64,000 nt of DNA, from positions 32,417,032 to 32,481,031 of the forward strand of contig NC_080420.1 in assembly GCF_029873635.1 (NCBI RefSeq), in the 5' to 3' direction. The translations under genes were made by a program, and so were the position numbers. The notes beneath the pieces were generated by a model that was not told the DNA's origin, did not search any database, and saw only the letters and a program-made list of their open reading frames with translations. Within the stretch, counting starts at the first letter, position 1; every line of letters begins with the position of its first letter. Shown here in pieces: positions 12,731 to 22,965 of the stretch. The DNA comes from Malania oleifera. Lineage: Eukaryota; Streptophyta; Magnoliopsida; Santalales; Ximeniaceae.

Positions 12731-13522
12731 GTGATAGTTGGTGCATTGCTTCTTTCTATGCCCTTCAGCTTCACAGAAGAAACAACCTATACCTTCCTGT
12801 TCGATAGGTTTCTTTTGCTATTTCTTTTAAGGTGTTGTATCTACAGTAGTCTTATCCTTCTTCCTCTTCTTCCCTTTTTCCTTGAAGATTGAGGCAAGGT
12901 GAGCACACTTTGCCTTATCTTGCTTAAGTTTTTCCTCTTCCTATACACAGTGTGAGATGAGCTCATTCAGAGACCAGGTCTCTTTCTAACGGTTATAGCT
13001 CACCTTAAACTGGCTAAACTGTTCCGGAAGGGATAATAATACCAAATGTACTAACAAGTCTTCAAAGAGTTCAAGCTTAAGTGCTTTCAACTTAGAAGAA
13101 AGATGAGACAACTCTAAAATGTACTCCCTAATGTTACCTTTACCCTTATACCTCATTGAAATTAGGCTTGTCAAGAGTGTACTAATTTCATACTTTTCAT
13201 TCTTGACAAACCTCTTTTCAATATCGGCAAGGAAATCCTTAGCTATAGTTATTTTATCTGACATAGTTCCGTTAAATGCTTCTGGAATGACTTTCTTCAT
13301 GATCATCATACACATGCGATTTGATTTCTCCCACCTTTCAAAGTCCTTTTTTTCATCAGAGGTAGTTTTGTCCGTAATAGGTGGGGAAGAATCAACCCTT
13401 AACGCAAGGCCGAGATCCATGACTCCAAGAACAATTAAAAGGTTCTCTTTCCATGACTTAAAGTTCGAGTCATTTAGCATAGGAATAGAATTGATGTTGG
13501 ATGTAATATTAGTAGGAGTCAT
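12731..13522 (-). pseudogene. E3 gag with CCHC knuckle, broken
   Basis: I take the ATG at 13522 (MTPTNI) as the start; the longer frame beginning at 13546 only adds unconserved residues. It encodes the copia gag core: LNDSNFKSWKENLLIVLGVMDL...FERWEKSNRMCMMIMK...REYILELSHLSSKLK...VLLSLPEQF. A CCHC knuckle CFFCEAEGHRKKQC lies near 12745-12790 with all four ligands. Stops after 12986 break the frame before the knuckle. Confidence 0.88.
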
Positions 13523-13945
13523 AGCTGAACAGAGAATAACAAACAACCCTAAAAATTAAAATAAGCTCACATAAATCCAAAACCAAAATTAAATTCAAAA
13601 ATAGGTAATTCCCATCTCTAGATATCGTGTACTCCGTTAATATTTTATCTTTGGACAAATATATTAATTTGTAAGCTAGTGATATCTTGGTGCAGTAATC
13701 AAATGCTGATAATAAGAATATGTCGAATAATAAATCTTCCTTTGGGCCGAATTATTATTCGCATGTTAAATAGACCGAAATATTATCACGCATTTATTAC
13801 CACAGGTGCACGTGCAATTCTGTCAAAAAATTTATCTTCCTTTGGACCGATCAATGCACACAAGATGTTTATATTTTAAAATAAAATTGATTGCTACGGG
13901 AGTGGTCACTTTGGCGGCTTGCTGTTTTAATCAACTTCATTTCAA

Positions 13946-13981
<36 letters not shown>

Positions 13982-14310
13982 TAAAAATACCCATATTTGA
14001 ATTTATTTTATAACTTCCATTCTTGGACCATGCTCCCTTTAAAAACTGTTGGGCCATAATTTTAATTTGATTCAAATTTACTAAAAGATAAAATAAAAAT
14101 TCAAACCAAATCTTTATCTCAAAAATATAATAACTAAATTTAAACTATAGCTAAATATTTCACGATCCCCGCAAAGAACAAAATTTCCAAAATAGTTATT
14201 ATTATCATTATTATTATTTAGGATCCGAATTTCCAGATTAAAAAAAATAAAGATTTATTCAAATCAACCCAAAATTGAGAAACTATTTCCCAATGATTCA
14301 ACATGAAGCT
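13523..14310 (-). other. E3 leader between primer-binding site and gag
   Basis: AT-rich untranslated leader with an (AT)n run at about 13949-13976. Small ORFs here reflect the microsatellite only. Confidence 0.6.
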
Positions 14311-14322
14311 GCTCTGATACCA
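14311..14322 (-). other. E3 primer-binding site (tRNA-iMet type)
   Basis: The minus strand reads TGGTATCAGAGC, a perfect match to the usual plant copia site, two bases from the 5' LTR. Confidence 0.93.
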
Positions 14323-14324
14323 CT

Positions 14325-14825
14325 TGTAAGAACTTAAAGAGTATTTCTTTAATTAATGAGAACCATTATCATGCCAAAATCAGTAATGTCAAATCATCAA
14401 GAACATTAAACTGAATGCGGAAGCGTACCTAAATCTATAGTGTTCCAAGATGTGCCGAGCCGTGCAAATGACTTTCCAGATCAACACGTAATGTCCAGAG
14501 AATTCTTTCTGCGTTCTATGTATTCTCTTTTGGTGATGGGATGACAAAAGAGAAATTATAGAACCGTCCGTGTGATTCAGGGACCATAACCTCTATATAC
14601 ATAACCATTGGCTATATATGTGTATTTTCGTTTTTGCCCATCATAATAAACGAAAATAACCATTAAAATATTTACACATTAAAGGTTCACAACCGTTTTA
14701 GATATATTAAAGTCCATTATAATCCAAAATAACCAATCACTTTTAAATAAGGCTTTTCCTTATAAGACAGTCCACAACACATATTTGTTTCACATATATG
14801 CCCATAATTGAATTTGGATCCAACA
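14325..14825 (-). repeat. E3 5' LTR
   Basis: On the minus strand it begins TGTTGGATCCAAATTC and ends GTTCTTACA, two bases before the primer-binding site. Same length (501 bp) as the 3' LTR. Confidence 0.93.
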
Positions 14826-14830
14826 TGTGA

Positions 14831-15157
14831 TACCCTTAGTCATATAGGAAGACCATAGGATATATATTTTTCAAATATAAATACAATATTGTATTATCTT
14901 CTTTTTACAATTTTTATATATTAACTGAACTTTACCCTTTGCATTTTTATTCTAAATCATTAGCATTTATCACATATTAGCCCCATATTTTTTGGACTAT
15001 TTCCTTTAATTATTTCATGCATAATATACAAGGTGCATTTAATTTAGGGGTATACATCATGTGCGTTGGCAAAAAGTCCCCCAAATTAACCAATCTCTTA
15101 TTTATTACTTTTGTAACGTAGGTCACATGGTGTGCTAGTGAGAAGAGTGAGTTAGTT
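14831..15157. other. Spacer between E3 and the MITE
   Basis: No gene or element recognised in this AT-rich stretch. Confidence 0.5.
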
Positions 15158-15165
15158 ACTGTGGG

Positions 15166-15691
15166 TAGGGGTATGCAAACGGTCGGTTTGGTTAAATTCA
15201 ATTAATTAACCGAAATTTTCGGTTAACAATAATCTCTAACTGAACTAACCGAATTAGGTGTTGTAACCGAACCATACCCGATCGAACTAACTTTTCAGAT
15301 AATTCGGTTAATAGAATTTGACTGAAATAATTTAAAATTAATTATAAAAATAAAATATGATCGTAAATTTTAAAATTAATTATAAAATTAATGTTTTCCC
15401 TTTCTTTTAATTGTAAGAGCTAAATTAAGAGAATGACATTGATTTAATAAATAAATTAAGAAAATCAAACAATTATATAATATATAATATATCAGTTATA
15501 TTTAATATTACTAGTTTATATTTAATTCTTAATTAATTAGTAATTCGGGTAATTTGGTCAACCAAATTAAAATTCCCCATACCTAAACCAAAATCGAATA
15601 CCCGAAATTGTCCAAATCTGTAATCGAGCTAAGCCGAACTGACTGAACTCGGTCGGTTAATTCGGTTAAACTTGAATTATGCACAACCCTA
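15166..15691. mobile_element. hAT-type MITE (non-autonomous DNA transposon)
   Basis: The left end reads TAGGGGTATGCA and the right end, reverse-complemented, TAGGGTTGTGCA (10 of 12 match). The flanking 8-mers are ACTGTGGG (15158-15165) and ATTGTGGG (15692-15699), 7 of 8 matching, the size hAT elements duplicate. Inner sequence near both ends is complementary (GGTCGGTTTGGTTAAATT against AACCGAATTAACCGACC), so the copy can fold as a long imperfect hairpin. It has no transposase ORF, so it would depend on a hAT transposase elsewhere. Confidence 0.75.
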
Positions 15692-15699
15692 ATTGTGGG

Positions 15700-16810
15700 A
15701 GGAAGTAAAAAGGGTAGAGGTAGACCTAAAATAACTTGAAATAAGATAGTGAATAAGAATTTAATAGTTCTAAATTTTTCAAAAAAAAAAAAAAAGGGTC
15801 CATGATCGCATAAATTGGTAGAAAAAAATTCATATAATTGACCTCACCTAATGGGACTTAAGGTTCCTAGTGAGACTTAAGGTTTGATTTTATTGTCGTT
15901 GTTGTTGTTATTCTTTACTTTTGTGACACTAATACTTGAAGTAAACTAATGCTATAAAATTCATCAATGCCTAGTACGCTAGAATGGTCATCAATACACT
16001 AGATAGAACAGATTTCTTACTGAGAATAAAAATACATTTTTTTGGAAGAAAAATCTAGAAAAGTAGTATTTGTCGTTTTCTATTTATTTATTTAGAAAAG
16101 TGATTACTTTCTTTCTTCGAAAAGTTGTCTTTTAAAAAGTTAAATTCTTTATGAACTTACACATCAAGTCTCTTTTCTCGTATATTAATCTTTTATTACC
16201 ATTTTCTATTAAAGGTCAAGAAAATCCACTCAAAATGACTTTTCATTTTAGGTACGTAAAATTTTCGGGAATCCATAAATTTATATAAATTTAAATTCAA
16301 ATCCTAACTTTCAAGCTCCCAAACAAAGAAGAAAGTAGATGTTGTTTGAAAGGGGGTTGCACCAAAGACATTAGACAACATGTTTAATGGTTCTCAAGTG
16401 AAGGGGACATTATACAATATGGTGCCCCCACGCATGCCTGATTTTGAATTGTGATATGTCCCTTCCAAATATGTGTGTCTCTTTGGATTCCCTTTTCACA
16501 AGTATCTCACGTGTTTCATGCCCCTCACCCTTTCTTTTTTCTTTTCGTTTTTTAACTTGATAAAATTTATGGAGTGAGAGAGTAAATTATATATATGTAT
16601 CCATCAATTAATTAACGGCTTTGAAATGACTAATTAACACATAATAATATATTTAATGAATAAATTTTGTAAAATTTCACTAATATTTCAATATATTTAA
16701 GCATAATGATAAAATAATATTTTACTCATAAGCATAGCCCATTAATTTTCTTTTCTAAGATGTCAAATCTAAGTTTTAAAAGAGAAAATCCTTAAAATTT
16801 TGGATATGTA
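15700..16810. other. Spacer before E4, no gene seen
   Basis: AT-rich, with an A run near 15781-15795. Nothing with coding character. Confidence 0.5.
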
Positions 16811-16846
16811 TATGTGTGTGTGTGTATATATATATATATATTATAT
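16811..16846. repeat. (TG)n-(TA)n microsatellite, E4 target site
   Basis: A TG run merges into a TA run; its last bases TATAT (16842-16846) are the left copy of the E4 target duplication. Confidence 0.8.
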
Positions 16847-16929
16847 TGTTGTGATATGTGACTCATGTACTGAATGGGATGCATGTACAAAGGGAGAAAA
16901 TATGGTAGAAAATCAAAGTGCTGAGGAGG
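16847..16929 (+). repeat. E4 5' LTR, first piece
   Basis: Aligns with the start of the 3' LTR at 21371 (shared GAATGCATGTACAAAG-type sequence and GGAAAATCAAAGTGC-type sequence) until S1 begins. Confidence 0.85.
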
Positions 16930-18325
16930 TGATGGGGATCGGCATACATTACCCCTTTCTTTTGCGGATGTTCTAACAAGTGGACGGCCTTTGGAAGCCC
17001 ACTACCATTAAATCTCAAAAATCTGTTTTGCAGGAACCCATGATTTGATGTACAAATTTCTTTATCAAAACCTTCCCATATTCAAATGGGTTGAACACAA
17101 AATTTGTGGGAAATTTTGTTAGCTTTCTTTTGATACCAAGATCGCTTTATTTGAAGCTCTATAACAAACGTTATAGCCTAAATACTAAATCATGTTTGCG
17201 GTTGAAATTATCCATTAGCAGTTGCAGATTTTCTCGAGAGTCTTGACCAGGTCGCGACCAAAACACCTTGAGGTGCGACCAGGTCGCCTGCACACTGAGA
17301 AAATCCCGAGAGCTTTGACCAGGAGTGCGACCAGGAGCCTTTTGGGGCACGACCTAGTCAAAAATACCGTCTTCTAAACCCCAAAATACGCGAGTTTGAG
17401 TCCCAGATGGTCCAATACGAATTAAGCTTTTTTTACTTTTATTTAATATGTAATATTGCTGTGTCTTTCTTTCCCCTATATATATTTTACTATTGTAAGA
17501 GTTGAAAGACGGCTAGGTATTGTTATTGAATGAAAAAAGGGTTCTTCCTTTGTAAAGCTTTGAGCTTTGTTCCAATCCTTGAGATTGAGTGGTGAGAGGC
17601 TACGATGTTCTCCTCAGAAATCAGTTGGTGCGAGACCAACACCTATCCATCATGTCTTCACCATCTCTTATCCTCCCATGCCATTCGCATACAACAACAA
17701 TAGCAACACTTACACCTGTTCACCGAAAGTTTGAGGATTTCTTGGTTTGATTCAAGTTTGTTGATCATTGGTAAGATATCCATCAATTCCACACGGTAAT
17801 CTTTATCCTAATCCCTTCCTAACTTTGTTTCAAATCCTTGTTTGAGATCCTATAAACCACAGTTGCATAAAACCTTAAAAATCCTGTCTTGTGCTTCAGC
17901 ACCATCGCGAATCAGGCGGCTGACCCAACCCTGCCAGCCTAGAAAATGGGATTAGACTTTCCTAGGTGATTGACCCTAAAACCCAGTCGACTCAAGATCC
18001 TTGAACTTGAAAGTTTCAATATTTATACACATACTTGCTTGAAAATTGTGGGAACATGATTGTGATAACAAAGACTTATTTTCTTGAATGATTTAATAGC
18101 ATCTTTGTAGCACATCACTTGATTCTTTTGTGAAAGAACCATCATGGGATTGACTTATGAATCAGACTATGGACCTTTTCAAAATCCTTGGACCCGTGTG
18201 ATAAAGCATGATTTGTTTGATTAATGTTTGGTTGACTCAATTCTTATTTTAAAGTGTTGACCATGTGTGTGTTGATTGGGGGTTTAAACCTGTAGGATTA
18301 GGTTACCCAGCCACGTCCTACATCA
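16930..18325 (+). mobile_element. S1: solo LTR inserted in the E4 5' LTR
   Basis: The block starts TGATG and ends CATCA, which fits LTR TG...CA ends. The flanking 5-mers are GGAGG (16925-16929) and AGAGG (18326-18330), and both align to the same position of the intact E4 3' LTR, so this is an insertion with a duplicated target. Inside are a palindrome array (17220-17350; GGTCGCGACC and GCGACCAGGTCGC) and a TATA-like CCTATATATATTTTAC at about 17476. No coding sequence is present. Its parent family is not represented in the window, so the solo-LTR reading is inferred from structure. Confidence 0.65.
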
Positions 18326-18403
18326 AGAGGAGTAGGGAAACTATCAATGGATTGACTATAATCGTCGACGGTTTGACTTGGGATACCCAGTGCAGATTTT
18401 GCA
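18326..18403 (+). repeat. E4 5' LTR, second piece
   Basis: Continues the LTR after S1: AGGGAAACTATCAATGGATT, ATCGTCGACGGTTTG and GGATACCCAGTGCAGATTTT align with 21452-21592 of the 3' LTR, but the middle of that segment is missing here. It ends at the inversion breakpoint. Confidence 0.8.
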
Positions 18404-19184
18404 GACCCTGCTGATTTGTAGCATTCCCTTTCTTCCACTCTGGACATTCCAGTATTATGTGCCAAATTTTACCACAGCTAAAACACTTTATGTCCTTCCT
18501 CTTCCTAGAGTGCAACCGAGATATGTTCCAGGACTTACGTCTTCCACGTTATTAGTTACTCTTCACCACAAGCCCTTCACCATATGAAACTTCATTGTTG
18601 GTCATTTTTCTTTGATGAAAACCAAGCAATGTGCTTGTCAACTCTTCCAAATTTAGGCTTTTTTTGCCCCATGCTAGAGTACTAACCAAGTTATCATACA
18701 CGTGAGACGCTGGTAGTGAATTCAATAGCATTAGCGCCTTGTCTTCCTCCTTGAATTTTACATCAATGCGCATCAAATCACTCACAATCTGATTGAAAGC
18801 GTTGATATATTAGTTCAAATCCAAACCTTCTATCATCTTAAGCCAATACAATTTTTGCTTAAGAAATAGTTCGTTCGATAAATACTTAGACATATACCGA
18901 CTTTCAGTTTCCTCCAAACTATAGCTGGAGAATCCTCATCCATGACATGATACAACACGTCAATAGCAAAACAAAGTTGGATGGTTGATACTGCCTTTGC
19001 CTCCAATTCATTCCAACTTGTTTCATCAATGCTTTCTAGTTGAATTCCCTATGAAGCTTTCACCATCCCTTGCTGCACTAAGAGATCTTTCACCCTTCTC
19101 TACCACAAACCGAAATTCCTAGTTCCATCAAACTTGACAACGTCAAATTTCGCAGATGAAGATCCATAGACCAATTACTGCAAT
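18404..19184 (-). pseudogene. E4 gag in inverted orientation, broken
   Basis: On the minus strand, downstream of the primer-binding site, it encodes the copia gag: LLVQQGMVKAS near 19060, ETSWNELEAKAVSTIQLCFA near 18980, then FKEEDKALMLLNSLPASHVY (18552-18785) and the knuckle CFSCGKIWHIILEC (18440-18485), a CX2CX4HX4C. Stops occur between these parts. All other E4 coding sequence is on the plus strand, which is the main evidence for an internal inversion. Confidence 0.85.
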
Positions 19185-19197
19185 GCTCTAATACCAA
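19185..19197 (-). other. E4 primer-binding site, inverted
   Basis: The minus strand reads TTGGTATTAGAGC, one change from TTGGTATCAGAGC, just inside the LTR end at about 19201. Confidence 0.85.
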
Positions 19198-19200
19198 TTT

Positions 19201-19531
19201 ATTGTATAAATCGAATGCATATCGGAATTTGCAATCACACAAGCACAACACTCAATGGTAAAATATATAAAAATAACAATCACACTGACTGTAAATGAAA
19301 ACAATAGAAATAGTAATACAAAGAATTACATGGTTCGGTAATGCCTACATCCACGAGAACCAACGACAAAAATTCACTACCTTTCTTGTCCAAATTATAT
19401 GAACAAAACAACTATCTCTTCTTTTTACAACTATCATCTACAAATACATCTTATATGACATATAAATAGAATTCCTGGAGGTTTTCCCTCCAAACCCCAA
19501 CCATATTAATGTCCATTTTCAAAATTTGAAA
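19201..19531 (-). repeat. E4 5' LTR, inverted 3' half
   Basis: The minus strand runs from AATTTTGAAAATGGACATTA to CGATTTATACAA and aligns with 21595-21886 of the 3' LTR in opposite orientation. Together with the second piece at 18326-18403 it accounts for a complete LTR if the block is turned over. Confidence 0.85.
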
Positions 19532-19545
19532 ATTATGCTGGGTAT

Positions 19546-19557
19546 TGGTATCAGAGC
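19546..19557 (+). other. Second primer-binding-like sequence in E4
   Basis: TGGTATCAGAGC, then TGCAGTTGTAG, resembles the inverted site and its downstream bases (TTGGTATTAGAGC, ATTGCAGTAATTGG). It is in plus orientation just past the inversion breakpoint, not after an LTR end. It may be a rearrangement product or chance. Confidence 0.4.
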
Positions 19558-20225
19558 TGCAGTTGTAGAATATGAGTTAGATGTTTTGTGGCATATGCGG
19601 TTAGGGCATATGGGTGACTACATGTATTTAGATGTTTGGGGACTAGTGAGAATAGCATCACGGGGAAGACATATGTTTTTTGTGGGTTTATCACAAAAGG
19701 TCTTGGTTTATCTTATGTGGCACAAGCCTGAGGTGTTTACCATGTTTAACTTGTGGTTGAGGTGGAGAGCTGGACTAGGAGAGAGATCGATCCTAAGGTT
19801 AGACATAGGGACTAAGTCCACTGGTTTTGTTCAAGGAGTTTTGTGAGTAGGGCAGGTTATATATAAGGATTGTAGGGAGCTTCTTGGTGAAATTAGTGAG
19901 TATGACGCGTTTCTCATTTAACCGATCGCAAAAGGTATCACTAGATGTGAGAGTTGCAGATGAATTGTAGGCATGTTTTGCGGTATACTACTCGGGTTTG
20001 AGTGGATGTCAACAAGTGCACATTTCTAGTGATGTTGGATCTAGGCTTGGTGTTATGTCCAAGAAGTACATCTTTCTTGGGTATAAGAAAGGTGGGTTCA
20101 AACTGGGTGATTCAGTGGCAAACAAGGCGGTGATCAATGGAGACATCACTTTTGGTGAGAAAGCCTGGGCAGTGTACTTAGGTAAAGGAAGAGAAACAAA
20201 TGCCAAAAAATTGCAGTAGCAGAAA
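19558..20225 (+). pseudogene. E4 condensed integrase region
   Basis: Contains the GAG-pre-integrase block LWHMRLGHMGDYMYLDVWG and then a shortened integrase: FVGLSQKVLVYLM joins parts that in full copia integrases are separated by an Ile-Asp-Asp-Phe-type segment. Further on come RSILRLDIGTKSTGF and the post-core part KYIFLGYKKGGFKLGDSVAN. The same shortened order is seen in E9 (59097-59710). Stops and frame changes are present, so no active integrase is made. Confidence 0.8.
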
Positions 20226-20589
20226 ACATATGATTTAGGTGAAGTTAGATACTCAGGGCAGAAATGCAGGGAGTTCTATTTCGGGTCAATAATATCACGG
20301 TATAAATTGCAACAGAAATGGGCATGTCATGCAGGTGGAGCTACAGACTCAAGGCAGAAATGACATTGTTCATATTGCAGGGAGTTTTGGCTCGGGAGAC
20401 CAACAGAATCACGGTAGGCCTAGGGGTACTATCAAACCACCACTCAGGTATAAATTTGACATTTTGGTGTTTTATGCAGTCATTACTACCAGCAGCAAGG
20501 TTCATACTATTTTTCAACTTGCAGTGCACAGCAAAGGGAAAATTAGATGGATGAGTGTTATGGTGGATAAAAATGAAATTATTGCATAA
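20226..20589 (+). pseudogene. E4 linker between integrase and RT
   Basis: Encodes GRNAGSS- and VMQVELQTQGRNDIVHIAGS-type sequence, also found in E9 (58785-59048). This fits the variable proline- and glutamine-rich linker of copia pol. No domain can be assigned. Confidence 0.6.
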
Positions 20590-21250
20590 GAATCAGGTGT
20601 GGGAGTTAGTGAGGCTTCTAGTGGGGAAGAGGGTGATAGGATGCAAGGGGTGATGTATCTATCATTTGTGAATGACATGTTATTGGTTGGGAAGGCTTTG
20701 ACTGAGGCTAATCAGTTAGGAAGTCTATTAAAAGGTTTTGACATGAATATTTTGGGTACGATCAAGAAGGGTCTTGGTTTGAAGATTCGCATAAACAAAG
20801 CTACAGGGAGATTAGTGTTATCTCAAGGTGGCTTTGTGGATAGAGCTACAGGGAGATTGGTGTTATATCAGGGTGGCTTTGTGGATAGAATTGTAGGGAG
20901 GCTTTATTTGCCATCTTAAAGGGGTTCTATGGAGAATCAATGTAAAATGTCCACCGCTCGATACCCAAGGACGGATGGTGATGCCTGGGATATGTCAATG
21001 GTCCCCTATGCTGGTGTAATGGGGTGTTTCAACAGGCAACATAGTGATCCGTCAGTTGTAAGATTTGTTGAAGACTATATAGGGGGTTTTTGGTTATAAA
21101 AGGCTTACAACAAGTTTTGTGTTTACTATTGTGGGAAGACCTTGTTGGAAGGCTAGGGCATAGTCTCAGGTTGTTACATCTAAAACTGAATCGGGGTTCA
21201 TAGCAGAAGCCGAAGCTGCCATAGGCAAGTTCAAGCTTTATTTGGGCTTA
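20590..21250 (+). pseudogene. E4 condensed RT and RNase H
   Basis: VWELVRLLVGKRVIGCKG, the N-terminal RT boundary, is followed at once by VMYLSFVNDMLLVGK, the YVDD box (here FVND). The palm segment with the first catalytic Asp, about 100 residues, is absent. Next come LGLKIRINKATGRLVLSQGG and a tandem repeat of about 51 bases (20810-20905). RNase H is also shortened: PYAGVMGCF runs into FVEDYIGGF and FVFTIVGRP...AEAEAA. E9 has the same junctions. Confidence 0.85.
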
Positions 21251-21358
21251 GTGTTTGTCTCTAGTTGCTAGACGGGAGGCATTCCCAACCTAACATCCCA
21301 AGGTCAAGATGGAGTAGCGGGCTATGTTTTTGGTTTATCCTAAGGGGTGTATATTTGC

Positions 21359-21370
21359 CAAGGTGGAGAT
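21359..21370 (+). other. E4 polypurine tract
   Basis: CAAGGTGGAGAT lies directly before the 3' LTR. E9 has AAGGTTGAGAT in the same place. Confidence 0.75.
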
Positions 21371-21888
21371 TGTTGTGATATGTGGCTTATATAATGAATG
21401 GAATGCATGTACAAAGAGAGAGAAAACATGGTGGAAAATCAAAGTGCCGAAGAGCAGCAGGGAAACCGTCGACGGATTGGCTATAACCATCGATGGTTTG
21501 ACACCTGATTTTAGGAAATTTATATTCTATCTAAAACCATCGACAATTTGGCACAAACCATCGGCGGTTTGGCTCAGGATACCCAACGTAGATTTTAAAT
21601 TTTGAAAATGGACGTTAATATGGTTGGGGTCTGGAGGGAAAACCTTTGGGAACTCTATTTATGTACTATCAGATGGTTGTATTGTTCATGTACTTTGGAC
21701 AAGAAAGATAGTGAATCTTTGTCGTTTGCTCCCATGAATGCAAGTATTGCTGAACCACATAATTCCTTGTGTTACTGTTTCTAATGCTTTCATTTATAGT
21801 TAGTGTGATATTTATTTCTATATATTTTACCATTGAGTGCTGCACTTGTGTGATTGCAAATTCCGTTGTGCATTCAATTTATACAACA
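21371..21888 (+). repeat. E4 3' LTR
   Basis: 518 bp, from TGTTGTGATATGTGG to TATACAACA. It carries four palindromic units with core CGTCGACG or decayed forms (21464-21586), then a TATA-like CTCTATTTATG at about 21652. Confidence 0.88.
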
Positions 21889-21893
21889 TATAT

Positions 21894-22803
21894 GTATGTG
21901 CGTGTGGTCACCCAACTAAATTTGTAAAACACCAATCTTAATAGGTTGGTGAATTACCTTTTTTCTAATTTTAAGTATGGACAATTCCTCAAAATCTTGT
22001 TCATTCACAAGAAAATATTTTTTCCCTAAACCCAATGTGAGTTTTTTCTATTTTGACTTGCTCTCTCGCCGTCTCTATGGACTGAGGATAAAGGAGAAAC
22101 AGGGTTTTTTTTTGCTTTCCTTAGGGTGGACCCTCTATAACTAAAATTCATTAATTAAATTTAATTGAATATGAATGAGAAGGAAAAAAAATGGGTCGAC
22201 CTGGGCAGTGCTGTAACTAATGCGTTAAGTATCCCGCATGGGGAGTACGTTTCCAAGAATGAAACAAATTGATAAACTTAACATACAAGTGGGCAAACAT
22301 AAGTGGGCGAACGACAGGAATTGATGTTATTATTTACTTAAACTTGAGCTTAATTTAAGTGCATGGGTCCAAGATCACTCATTGAATAATGACTCATTTT
22401 ATTCACTCTAAATAAGATGAAAACATGGTTGAGCAAAAATGGAAGAGTTCATGAGCTCAACTATTCACCTCACACTCTAATTAAAAAGTCAAGGATTCAC
22501 AACAAGGGAGATTTTAGGGGTAATTTAAGAGAGTTTTACTCTTTAAAGCACTTTTTAAGAGTCACACCTTGTGTCTTAAGGGCTTTCAAAAGAGGGAGAA
22601 AATAAAATAAAACAAAAGTGTGGGTCAATTTTCTCAATTCCTACATGTATCATGAATTTGAATCATAATCATGTGGGTGCTAAAGTAAGTTAAGTCACAG
22701 GATTACAATTCTTATAATTGTGACATATCTTTAATTCCTTGTTTTGCCTTGGAGAGAAACTTTGATTAATATGGATTCATTCATGGAAACGTCATGAGAT
22801 GGA
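21894..22803. other. Spacer between E4 and E5, no gene seen
   Basis: AT-rich, with small ORFs of no recognisable family. It forms the left flank of the E5 insertion. Confidence 0.5.
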
Positions 22804-22808
22804 TTTTG

Positions 22809-22934
22809 TGTAACGACCCCAAAAATAGTTATACTTGATTAGGGTTATAATCCTAAAAATAAATAAATAAAAAAAATAAAATAAAATAATGAATAATCAA
22901 TTAAATTAAATTAATTAATAAGAATTATTAATTA

Positions 22935-22965
<31 letters not shown>

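Larger units (their letters stand above)
8528..14825 (-). mobile_element. E3: full-length Ty1/copia retrotransposon
   Basis: Two 501-bp LTRs (8528-9028 and 14325-14825) flank an interior with primer-binding site, gag, protease, integrase, RT, RNase H and polypurine tract in copia order on the minus strand. The 5 bases outside each end are identical (TGTGA at 8523-8527 and 14826-14830), a target duplication proving one insertion event. Total 6298 bp. The coding part is broken by stops and by loss of RT and integrase catalytic residues, so it is complete in structure but not autonomous. Confidence 0.95.
16847..21888 (+). mobile_element. E4: rearranged condensed Ty1/copia element
   Basis: It starts TGTTGTGATATGTG (16847) and ends TATACAACA (21888), with TATAT on both sides (16842-16846 and 21889-21893). 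The same start recurs at 21371 after a polypurine tract, marking the 3' LTR. The 5' LTR is split by solo LTR S1, and a 1.1-kb block (18404-19531), holding the 3' half of the 5' LTR, the primer-binding site and gag, is inverted relative to the rest. The pol is condensed by deletions that E9 shares. The target duplication is in a microsatellite, so alone it is weak support. Confidence 0.8.

Noticed and set aside
13119-13559. 146-codon plus-strand ORF
   Set aside because: Antisense shadow of E3 gag.
16811-16846. TATAT target duplication of E4 as strong proof of insertion
   Set aside because: The site is a TA microsatellite, so a 5-base match could be chance; I rely on LTR ends and polypurine tract instead.
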